In this document: positions 17,452 through 24,098 of the stretch, piece by piece
Layout: every line of letters begins with the position of its first letter
Numbering within the stretch: position 1 is the first letter of the stretch
Assembly (NCBI GenBank): GCA_016212925.1
Contig: JACRDF010000009.1
Span: 1 to 54,539, forward strand
Reading direction: 5' to 3'
DNA: 54,539 nucleotides
From: Desulfomonile tiedjei
Lineage (GTDB): Bacteria > Desulfobacterota > Desulfomonilia > Desulfomonilales > Desulfomonilaceae
Notes under the pieces: generated by a model
Database searches by the model: none
What the model saw: the letters and a program-made list of their open reading frames with translations, nothing else
What the model was told of the DNA's origin: nothing
Program-made: the position numbers and the translations under genes

Positions 17452-18612
17452 CTAAGAAGATTTTCTGCTGCCGTCGTATTGAAAGACCGTCTTTTCCAGA
17501 TACGCGCCGTAAAAATTAGCTTGCTCCACGATTGCCTCGAAAAGGTACGCACCGGCTAAATTGGCCCCGGAAAAATCAGCTCCAACCAGATTCGTCTCGG
17601 AAAGGTTAGCCCCGGCTAAAAAGGCCCATCCCCCCTGTACCATGGCCAGGTTTGCCTCGGACAGGTCTGCTCCGGCAAGATTGGCCTTGTAGAGAACGGC
17701 CCGTGACATGTCTGCTGAGGCCAGACTGGCCCCACATAGCCGTGCGCCTGTCAGGTCGGCTCCCATTAAATTGGCGCTCCTGAGATTGGACCCAGAGAGG
17801 CGTGCGCCGGAAAGTGAGCCTCGAGCGAGATTGACCCCGCTCAATTCTGCCTCAGACAAGTCCACATTTGATGCCACGGCCTTTTCAACAAGAGCGCGAA
17901 ATGAAGTCGCCTCACCAATGTAAAGAATTTCGTCCGAGAACTTCTTTCGTATATGAAATGGTTTGAGAGTCGCGGGTAGGATTCGATCAAGTTCCGACTG
18001 TTCTATGAAGCCTTCGTTCAGCAGTCCCGCGAGCGCGTTTTCCAGATCGAAGGCCGAAATCTTGAACTTTTCACTCAGTGCCTCGCGGCTCGCCCCTGAC
18101 TTGACAGCAACAAGAAGTCCTTTGGAATCAACCGGAAGGAACGCCGGTCTGGGCCTCACAGCGCCTTCATCGACTACGAAGGTGTCTCCCCATGTCCCCT
18201 TACGCTCTTCCCATTCGGAGTGTGACACTGCCCCTGCGTCCATGAGTTTGTTGAACAGGCTCTGGAGCCCTTTTGCGGAAAGATTGTACTTCTGCATTAG
18301 AGTCGTGTCGTCCATGCCGGAGCGAATACAGTTTCGCGCTTCAAGCGCGTCCACGACTATTCTTGGGATTGCAAGGGGCTCCAATTTGGCGTGGTCGATG
18401 TCCACAATGACGGAACCGTACGAAAGTGAAAGCCGCTCTTCCAGTTCCGATTTGTTTAGAATCCCCGCTGATTCGAGTTCATTGAAAAGCCTTTGCAGCC
18501 CTCGTGCTGATATTCGAAACTTTTGCATCAGCGTCGCATCGTCCATGCCGGACCGAATGCAGTGCACTATCTCGATGGCCTTAATCGTCACGGTACGCAC
18601 AGATTCCCTCAT
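17452..18612 (-). CDS. Pentapeptide-repeat protein with novel N-terminal repeats
   Basis: A 386-residue protein, apparently cytosolic. The N-terminal 225 residues hold three copies of a ~60-residue unit (about 8-70, 85-150 and 160-225) with the pattern IRSGMDD.TLMQK....A.GLQ.LF..L..AG....SE, the third more diverged. The rest (about 235-375) is a run of A(D/N)LxX pentapeptides that should form a right-handed beta-helix. The same N-terminal unit occurs once in the zinc-ribbon protein at 21176. Pentapeptide proteins may mimic DNA or act as scaffolds; function here is unknown. It has its own promoter with a palindrome at the predicted transcription start. Confidence 0.85.
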   Translation of the reverse strand: MRESVRTVTIKAIEIVHCIRSGMDDATLMQKFRISARGLQRLFNELESAGILNKSELEERLSLSYGSVIVDIDHAKLEPLAIPRIVVDALEARNCIRSGMDDTTLMQKYNLSAKGLQSLFNKLMDAGAVSHSEWEERKGTWGDTFVVDEGAVRPRPAFLPVDSKGLLVAVKSGASREALSEKFKISAFDLENALAGLLNEGFIEQSELDRILPATLKPFHIRKKFSDEILYIGEATSFRALVEKAVASNVDLSEAELSGVNLARGSLSGARLSGSNLRSANLMGADLTGARLCGASLASADMSRAVLYKANLAGADLSEANLAMVQGGWAFLAGANLSETNLVGADFSGANLAGAYLFEAIVEQANFYGAYLEKTVFQYDGSRKSS

Positions 18613-18676
18613 CGCCTCGTTAAGCGTGGCAGCCCCCCCAAAACCGGTTCCGGAGTGCCGGGACGAAGTTCGGGGT

Positions 18677-18692
18677 TTAGGTGTTCACCTAA
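18677..18692. promoter_or_regulatory. Operator-like palindrome
   Basis: TTAGGTGTTCACCTAA is a perfect palindrome (7-bp arms, 2-bp centre). It lies right at the predicted transcription start of the pentapeptide-repeat gene, the position typical of a repressor site. Confidence 0.5.
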
Positions 18693-18698
18693 TGACCA

Positions 18699-18726
18699 AT
18701 TATGCCCTAAAAGGCTAGCTAGTCAA
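18699..18726 (-). promoter_or_regulatory. Promoter of pentapeptide gene
   Basis: On the minus strand, a -35 TTGACT (18726-18721), a 16-base spacer and a -10 CATAAT (18704-18699), five of six matches in each box. The leader to the start codon at 18612 would be about 80 bases. Confidence 0.55.
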
Positions 18727-18853
18727 TATTGAATCAGCCGCGACCTCAATTTCCGGTGAGACCGGATGTGGAATCACCTGCGACCCATTGTGCGAGACCC
18801 AATTGGCGGGGGTTGTCTTATTCTTTAAGCGCATGGCTTTCAATACAAGCAGG

Positions 18854-18882
18854 TTGTCAAACGACAGGCTCTGTGCGATAAG
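18854..18882 (+). promoter_or_regulatory. Promoter of first Cys-rich gene
   Basis: A -35 TTGTCA (18854-18859), a 17-base spacer and a -10 GATAAG (18877-18882). The gene starts at 18918 with GGAGG upstream. Divergent from the pentapeptide promoter. Confidence 0.45.
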
Positions 18883-18917
18883 AAGCTGCTGGAATTAGTA
18901 CACAGGAGGCCTATAAA

Positions 18918-19154
18918 ATGACTCGAGTGCTTGTAGTCCTGTTGATCTTGTCAGCAATTTTGTTCGCTGTGCTCCCTACACAGACTGTTGCCCTGGAGCC
19001 CGGTCTAATGCAGGATTTTGACCGAAACGCATGTTACGCCAAGTGCCCGTGCAGTATTGTGGGAATGGAGCAGGCCTGCTTCGAGTGCAAACAGAGGTGC
19101 GAGAGAGAATATTGGAAGGCGTTTGACAAGGAAGCAGAGGAAGACGAAAAGTGA
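18918..19154 (+). CDS. Small secreted Cys-rich protein A
   Basis: A 78-residue protein not recognised as any named family. A strong signal peptide (1-26, with a LVVLLILSAILFAVL core) leaves a mature peptide of about 50 residues with seven Cys. It contains a twin CX3C arrangement, CYAKC, then 13 residues, then CKQRC, with two further Cys between the pairs. This suggests a disulfide-linked helical hairpin in the periplasm or outside the cell. The charged tail is rich in Glu and Lys. ACAGGAGG is well placed before the ATG. It is the only plus-strand member of a local group of four small Cys-rich secreted proteins. Confidence 0.75.
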   Translation: MTRVLVVLLILSAILFAVLPTQTVALEPGLMQDFDRNACYAKCPCSIVGMEQACFECKQRCEREYWKAFDKEAEEDEK

Positions 19155-19280
19155 GCCCAGCTACGACGGTGTCACATCCGCCCGTACTCTAATGCTGGAA
19201 TTGGCATAGTTGAACGCTCACTTTTGGCGGATTCCAACGCCCTGTGGTTAGGCAAGGTCGCGGGCCGAGGCCCAGGTATT

Positions 19281-19517
19281 TCACCTTATGCCCTTGGGAA
19301 GATCTTTGGTCAAGCCGGGCAAGTCGCCGTAGGTTCGCTTACACTGATCCACGCATTGCGAGAACTCACTCGGCCGTAACCGTTGATTATAGACCGCATG
19401 GCAATTGCTAACACAAGACTGAAGAGAGTACTTGTTCAGATCAGATAGCTGTGCAAACGAGTACGTCGTCGACAGGACCATAGAGACAAGAAGTACCCAT
19501 GTCACAATGGTTGGCAT
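19281..19517 (-). CDS. Small secreted Cys-rich protein B
   Basis: A 78-residue protein with a signal peptide (1-22, ending SFAQ). The mature part carries exactly four Cys as CVSNC, 15 residues, CVDQC, a twin CX3C pattern expected to form an alpha-hairpin locked by two disulfides. The Cys spacing is identical to that of protein C (19632-19895). A purine-rich AGGGGGG precedes the ATG. No family is recognised; a role as a periplasmic or secreted binding peptide is possible but unproven. Confidence 0.72.
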   Translation of the reverse strand: MPTIVTWVLLVSMVLSTTYSFAQLSDLNKYSLQSCVSNCHAVYNQRLRPSEFSQCVDQCKRTYGDLPGLTKDLPKGIR

Positions 19518-19631
19518 GAGGAACCCCCCTGTTTGCCGAACGTCAATTCCGGGTGATGGCGCACCACATCCTGATCTGACCGCGGATTGCTCACGGTGCA
19601 GGTCACGGCCTCGGCAGACCTTGCGTCCGAA

Positions 19632-19895
19632 TCAAAAGAATCCGCGTTTCTTGGCTTTCTTGCATGCTATCCTGCACTCTTCCAGACACATGGAGTACAC
19701 GGCATACTCCTTATCCGGATCAAAGGCGCCCCTGCACGACTGCAGGCAGCCTTGTATCTGGATAGGCGAGTTACATAAGCTTCCCCACTGGACAGTCGCT
19801 GCCGAAGCCTCGCCGGAGGCACCGGTCTGCAGTAGCAATACAGCAAGAACCAAGACGCTCCCTAATAGCAATTTTCCAAAACTGACACTTGACAT
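19632..19895 (-). CDS. Small secreted Cys-rich protein C
   Basis: An 87-residue protein with a signal peptide (about 1-33) and a mature domain with the twin CX3C pattern CLQSC, 15 residues, CLEEC, plus extra Cys before and after (LCNSP and IACKK). The tail is Lys/Arg-rich. It appears homologous to protein B by Cys spacing and predicted helices. GCGGGGGTA provides a ribosome site. Function unknown. Confidence 0.72.
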   Translation of the reverse strand: MSSVSFGKLLLGSVLVLAVLLLQTGASGEASAATVQWGSLCNSPIQIQGCLQSCRGAFDPDKEYAVYSMCLEECRIACKKAKKRGFF

Positions 19896-19947
19896 AATTA
19901 CCCCCGCTTTTCCGGGCTAAGTGCGGCATAAATCTGACCGCCGTACT

Positions 19948-19977
19948 AATATAGTAACCACAAACCGGACAAATCAA
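19948..19977 (-). promoter_or_regulatory. Promoter of Cys-rich gene C
   Basis: On the minus strand, a -35 TTGATT (19977-19972), an 18-base spacer and a -10 TATATT (19953-19948, five of six). The start codon at 19895 follows after about 45 bases of leader. Confidence 0.4.
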
Positions 19978-20199
19978 AATATTCCACACGCCGGACGAGC
20001 AGCGAGACAATGTCCGGAATGGACGCTCGCGAAGCCGGAAACCTCGCCAACAGGAAGGAATGTCAACAAACAAATCAAACGGCGAACAACCGCCCAATAA
20101 CGACACCTTGCACACCACTTGCAAAGTTCTGAAGGCTACTGATTGGCCCTTGATCGCTCTGAGCAGCATCAAATTCAACTGCAGTTGCTTTGGTCGCCT

Positions 20200-20394
20200 C
20201 TACTTGCACTCCTCGCATCTTTGCACGACCCTGCCGTTCACGTTTTTGCACTCCGGTCTCGTCGTGTCCTTGCATTTTAGAGTTTTTGATTTGGTCGGGT
20301 AGCAGCATTTGACCTTGTCTGACCCCTTTGCCAGGACCGTCGCACCTGCTACAACGAAAACCAACAAAGCAAAAAGTAAGAATAATTTTTTCAT
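20200..20394 (-). CDS. Small secreted Cys-rich protein D
   Basis: A 64-residue protein with a signal peptide (1-22, ending TVLAK) and a ~40-residue mature, highly basic peptide with six Cys (KCCYP, LKCKD, PECKN, RCEECK). The Cys pattern differs from the twin CX3C of A-C and looks more like a small knot or metal site. The start is fixed by the signal peptide; the ribosome site (AAAGGAA) is rather far from the ATG. No family is recognised. Confidence 0.68.
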   Translation of the reverse strand: MKKLFLLFALLVFVVAGATVLAKGSDKVKCCYPTKSKTLKCKDTTRPECKNVNGRVVQRCEECK

Positions 20395-20535
20395 GTTATC
20401 TCTAATTCCTTTCGATTCCTTCTATCCGGACCCCGCCAGGCCTCGGTTGCTTTGCCTGACCGCTGGCCACCCGCTATACCACTTCTGCGCTGTTGGGAGA
20501 ACCGGCAATACGGTTCTTTGACCAGAAAACAACAA

Positions 20536-20564
20536 AAAGGCTCAGGATATTATCCTAAGCCTTT
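20536..20564 (-). terminator. Terminator after tRNA-Lys
   Basis: On the minus strand AAAGGCTTAGGATA pairs with TATCCTGAGCCTTT around a tiny loop (one mismatch), followed by a T-rich tract. It lies nine bases past the tRNA 3' end and looks like its intrinsic terminator. Confidence 0.75.
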
Positions 20565-20572
20565 GATTTTCT

Positions 20573-20648
20573 TGGTGGGCCGTCGGGGGCTCGAACCCCA
20601 AACCTACTGATTAAGAGTCAGTTGCTCTACCAATTGAGCTAACGGCCC
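20573..20648 (-). tRNA. tRNA-Lys (anticodon CTT)
   Basis: A complete 76-base cloverleaf on the minus strand. The acceptor GGGCCGT pairs with ACGGCCC. The D-arm contains TAGCTCAATTGGTAGAGCA. The anticodon stem ACTGA/TCAGT encloses loop CTCTTAA with anticodon CTT. The T-arm has GGTTCGAGCCCC. Discriminator A and an encoded CCA are present. Promoter and terminator are both visible. Confidence 0.96.
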
Positions 20649-20661
20649 TTTCGAATTTCAA

Positions 20662-20690
20662 AAAATACCTGCGGCATCTGCTTTTGTCAA
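20662..20690 (-). promoter_or_regulatory. Promoter of tRNA-Lys
   Basis: A perfect -35 TTGACA (20690-20685), a 17-base spacer and a -10 TATTTT (20667-20662), just upstream of the tRNA 5' end on the minus strand. Confidence 0.75.
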
Positions 20691-20792
20691 GGCTTAAGAA
20701 ATCGGCCCCCAGGCGATGAAGCTCGAATCCCGATTGGTGTGTTTCGATGAAAAGAACGTAAGCATTCACTTACGTGCGGGAGCGTCTCCCAT

Positions 20793-21012
20793 GCCCCGAA
20801 GGGGCAGCCCAACAGTAGCCACGGGCGCGAGCCCGTGGACAATGGTCCACACAATCATTTGGATCACCGACCCTGGAGGGGTCGACCATGAATGCGAGTT
20901 GAATTTCGGGATTGGGCGACCCCTCCAGGGTCGATGATTCCGGGCTGTGGCAGTGCTTCTGGTCCACGGGTTACACCCGTGGCTACCATTGGAACGCCCC
21001 TTCAGGGCTCGG
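20793..21012. repeat. Nested palindromic element 1
   Basis: A set of hairpins arranged symmetrically. GCCCC/GGGGC (20793-20805) and AGTAGCC plus CCACGGGC/GCCCGTGG (20819-20838) are on the left. A long-range pair CGACCCTGGAGGGGTCG (20868-20884) against CGACCCCTCCAGGGTCG (20917-20933) forms the centre. CCACGGG/CCCGTGG followed by GGCTACC (20964-20986) and GCCCCTTCAGGGC are on the right. The layout matches the element at 28416-28673. Apart from this, 20649-21175 holds no gene. Confidence 0.6.
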
Positions 21013-21175
21013 AATCTTTTCTACCCCGGCAAGACTGAATGGTTACCCGAGCCCCAAGCGGAAAAGCGCGAATCCCGATTGCGGTGTTTCCCTTAAAAGA
21101 GCCGCGTGGCATCTTGAACAAAGCGGCCCGAGCAGAGTATTATGTCTGTGACTACAGCTTTTTTCGAGGTATGTC

Positions 21176-22189
21176 GTGCCGGACGGAGAACAGCACATAC
21201 AAGTCAATGCGAAAGCCTTTGTAGGCGATTTCGTGGCCGGTTGTCCCGACGCGGAGCTTCAGCAGAAATACACACTTGACGCTACTCAACTTGCCAAAGT
21301 TGTGGCCCTGTTAAAGGACAAGGGACGAATCACCCGGACGGAAATAGCCAGCCGAGATGAAAATCTCAAGATTCGCTTTGGCAGTGATGAGAAGCCGCAC
21401 GCGGAGGAGGCCAAGGAGAAGGCCCAAGTAGACCTGGATACCGGCCTGGTGCTCCATTGCCCGTCATGCGGCGCGGCGGTCAAGCGAGGATCGGAACACT
21501 GCGATTATTGTCAGGCGCACCTCGATTTTTCACTCCAGGGGAAAACCATAAACTGCCCGCACTGTTTTGCAAAGATCGGAGCGGAAAGCCGTTTCTGCAT
21601 GCGGTGTGCGAAGCCCGTGCAGGGAACTGTTCAGGAGGGACGACTGCTCGAAGACCGTCTCTGCCCCCGGTGCCAGGTCCCCATGAACGAACGGCGGATC
21701 GGCGATTTCGCGGTCATTCAATGCAGCCACTGCAACGGATTCTTCATCCCATCCACGACGTTCGAAATGATGCAGGACAGTTCCGAGCGTGTGATTTTTT
21801 CTCAAGAAGAGAATCGACGCAATCCGGTGGACACGGAGCCCCAGGTCCGCTACGTTCGGTGCCCTGAATGCCGCACTGTTATGAACCGGTCCAATTTTGC
21901 CCGGATTTCCGGGGTCATAATAGACTCTTGCCGCGGGCACGGGCTATGGTTCGACCCGGGAGAACTGGAAAAGATCATGGATTTCATAGCCCACCGAGGG
22001 CTGCAAAAGGCAAAAACCATTGAGCTGGAAGAACTGAAGGCTGAAAAGAAGCTCGCACAGCTGCGGGAGCACCCCCGTGGTTCGGAGGCGAGCCTTGCAG
22101 ACCCCGGATGGGGAGATTGGGAAGGGCCTGAAAGCGGGCTCCATATTTCAGACGTGTTGAAATGGATCTTCGCGCCGCCAGGCCGCTAA
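21176..22189 (+). CDS. Multi zinc-ribbon (zf-TFIIB) protein
   Basis: A 337-residue cytosolic protein. Residues about 9-68 are one copy of the unit seen three times in the pentapeptide protein at 17452. Then come several CxxC knuckles: CPSCG/CDYC, CPHC/CMRC, and two zf-TFIIB-type ribbons, CPRCQVPM...CSHCNGFF and CPECRTVM...SCRGHGLWFD. The second of these has the ..GxWFDpGEL end typical of the zf-TFIIB family. The C-terminus is helical and charged. A GTG start at 21176 is used, with GAGGT five bases upstream; no in-frame ATG fits. Nucleic-acid or protein binding is likely, but function is not known. The DUF362 gene follows after 20 bases. Confidence 0.82.
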   Translation: MPDGEQHIQVNAKAFVGDFVAGCPDAELQQKYTLDATQLAKVVALLKDKGRITRTEIASRDENLKIRFGSDEKPHAEEAKEKAQVDLDTGLVLHCPSCGAAVKRGSEHCDYCQAHLDFSLQGKTINCPHCFAKIGAESRFCMRCAKPVQGTVQEGRLLEDRLCPRCQVPMNERRIGDFAVIQCSHCNGFFIPSTTFEMMQDSSERVIFSQEENRRNPVDTEPQVRYVRCPECRTVMNRSNFARISGVIIDSCRGHGLWFDPGELEKIMDFIAHRGLQKAKTIELEELKAEKKLAQLREHPRGSEASLADPGWGDWEGPESGLHISDVLKWIFAPPGR

Positions 22190-22209
22190 TCGACCTCAAA
22201 GAGGAGACC

Positions 22210-23301
22210 ATGTCGGAAAAATCAATTGTTGCCGTTAGAAAAGCCAAACCCGAAACCATTATCGAAGATATTCGCGTCGCCATGGAAGATGCGCGATTCC
22301 GCGATCATCTCGACCCATCCAAGACGGTCATACTGAAAGACAACATATCGTGGCACTTTCCGTTTCTCGGCGCGAATACGACTCCGTGGCAGTTGGAGGG
22401 CGTAATCCTGGCTCTCAAGGACGCGGGATACGAAAAAATTGTGTGCGTCCAAAACGAGACTGTGGTTACCAACGCGGTTAAAGGCGAGCGTATGAACAAG
22501 TACGTTCCAATATTCGAGAAATACAAAATCCCTGTTCTTTACAATTTTAAGGAATCAGACATTCGATGGATCAAGTTCACTCCCAAAGCCAAAATGCTTG
22601 TGCTCGACGAGATCTTTCCGGAAGGGCTGCGCATACCCGAGTACTTCCTGGGCAAAAACATAGTTCATCTGCCCACAGTAAAGTGCCACATATACACAGG
22701 AACCACCGGTTCCATGAAGAACGCTTTCGGCGGACTGTTGAACTCGAGGAGGCACTACACGCACTCTGTCATCCACGAGACCCTGAATGACCTGCTCGCG
22801 ATTCAAAAGGAAATCCATTCGGGCATATTTACCGTTATGGATGGGACAGTCTGCGGGAACGGTCCAGGCCCCAGGACCATGATCCCGGTTGAAAAGGACC
22901 TCATGCTCGCTTCCGGCGACAGCACGGCCATCGACGCCGTGGCCGCGAAGATGATGGGCTTCGACCCGATGAGCCTCAAGTATATCCGCATAGCGCACGA
23001 AGCGGGTCTGGGGAAAGGGCTACCGGAACAGATCGAGGTCGTCGGCGAGGACATCTCGCAGGAAAACTGGGGGTTCACCGTAGGAAACAACGCAGCTTCG
23101 AGGGTAGGTAGGTTTATCTGGTTCGGCCCGCTGGAGCCGTTGCAGAAACTATTCTTCCGCACCCCCCTGGTCTACGCGTTTGTCTTTGGTTCTTTCTTCT
23201 ACCATGATTTCATATACTGGCCCTTGAAAGCTAAGGTTCAGATTGAAGCCTTCAAGAAGACCAGCAAATGGGGAACGCTGTTTGACAGCTATCCGGAGTA
23301 A
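22210..23301 (+). CDS. DUF362 domain protein
   Basis: A 363-residue protein of the DUF362 family, recognisable from the LKDNISWHFPF region, the HLPTVKCHIYTGTTGSMKNAFGGL-like core, and a later VMDGTVCGNGPGP.....KDLMLASGDSTAIDAVAAKMMGF segment. DUF362 proteins often accompany iron-sulfur enzymes, but this one has no ferredoxin-type Cys cluster and its reaction is unknown. The ATG at 22210 has GAGGAG six bases upstream and is preferred over the ATG at 22162 inside the preceding gene. It likely forms an operon with the zinc-ribbon gene (20-base gap). The C-terminal FVFGSFFYHDFIYWPL stretch is hydrophobic. Confidence 0.85.
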   Translation: MSEKSIVAVRKAKPETIIEDIRVAMEDARFRDHLDPSKTVILKDNISWHFPFLGANTTPWQLEGVILALKDAGYEKIVCVQNETVVTNAVKGERMNKYVPIFEKYKIPVLYNFKESDIRWIKFTPKAKMLVLDEIFPEGLRIPEYFLGKNIVHLPTVKCHIYTGTTGSMKNAFGGLLNSRRHYTHSVIHETLNDLLAIQKEIHSGIFTVMDGTVCGNGPGPRTMIPVEKDLMLASGDSTAIDAVAAKMMGFDPMSLKYIRIAHEAGLGKGLPEQIEVVGEDISQENWGFTVGNNAASRVGRFIWFGPLEPLQKLFFRTPLVYAFVFGSFFYHDFIYWPLKAKVQIEAFKKTSKWGTLFDSYPE

Positions 23302-23332
23302 CAGAGTTCCCCCCCAATCACGGTAGAACAGA

Positions 23333-23761
23333 TTAGGCTTGTTGGAAGAATTCCCCGTTCAAGTGGTCGTTCAGCTCTTTACGGACCTGAGCGCGTACGT
23401 TCCGCACGTCGTCTTTCCAGCGATCCAGCTTCTCCAGAGCTTCTGACTCCCAAGGGAGGCGCTGCTCAGGCTGCTTTGCCAATATGTCCCGCTCAAGCTC
23501 ACGGGGGACGGGGGGCTGCAGCAGTCTTTGGTACCGTGTGCGGATTCTCCTTATTATGTGCAGGAGCTTTATGAGGTCGCCTTTGGAGAGTTGTTTGGGC
23601 TTCTTGCGGGGAGGATGTTTGGGGATGAGGTGGAGAGTCTCAAGAGCGGTTCCCTCTTTGAGCGCCTTGTTAATGAGTTGCTTTAAGAAACGATAGTTGT
23701 TCTTGAAGTCACCGGGAGGTTCGGGAGCACCAGCGGCCGGATCCGAAAAAGAAAACAACAT
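23333..23761 (-). CDS. Hypothetical basic helical protein
   Basis: A 142-residue protein not recognised. It is soluble, rich in Lys/Arg/Glu/Leu, and probably mostly helical, with a Pro/Lys patch (KHPPRKKPKQL) near the middle. AGGAGG lies seven bases before the ATG at 23761, and a second in-frame ATG two codons upstream is too close to it. The open frame continues upstream to 24019 but without coding character. Convergent with the DUF362 gene. Confidence 0.6.
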   Translation of the reverse strand: MLFSFSDPAAGAPEPPGDFKNNYRFLKQLINKALKEGTALETLHLIPKHPPRKKPKQLSKGDLIKLLHIIRRIRTRYQRLLQPPVPRELERDILAKQPEQRLPWESEALEKLDRWKDDVRNVRAQVRKELNDHLNGEFFQQA

Positions 23762-23831
23762 AACCATACCTCCTACTGGAAGGTCAAACATGAGAGGGGT
23801 CCGACAAGCCCGGCTCTCAGAAAACAATGGG

Positions 23832-23860
23832 CAGATAACACGTCCCCGGAGGCTAGTCAA
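23832..23860 (-). promoter_or_regulatory. Possible promoter of hypothetical gene
   Basis: On the minus strand, a -35 TTGACT (23860-23855), a 17-base spacer and a -10 TATCTG (23837-23832, weak). The leader to 23761 would be about 65 bases. Confidence 0.35.
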
Positions 23861-24098
23861 GAAATAGTTGATACTTTTTGTATATGATGTTGATGAAAAA
23901 GGATAAAAAGTGTGATGGTTCATGCCAACGCCTGACTGGGCCTGCAAATGCCTCTTCCCGGATGGGGAGGCACTAAAAACGATATGACTGACGAAACCGT
24001 GTACCCCTTTACTTGTCAAATTTTTTGTTGGTAAGCTTACTGTTTAAGGCCGAAAGGCCGGCACCGCTAAGACTTGGACCAAAGAACAGGAATAGAAT

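Noticed and set aside
20440-20520. tRNA-like string (GCTATACCAC) and a small hairpin near the tRNA-Lys
   Set aside because: No T-arm, no acceptor pairing and no anticodon stem could be drawn, so it is not a second tRNA.
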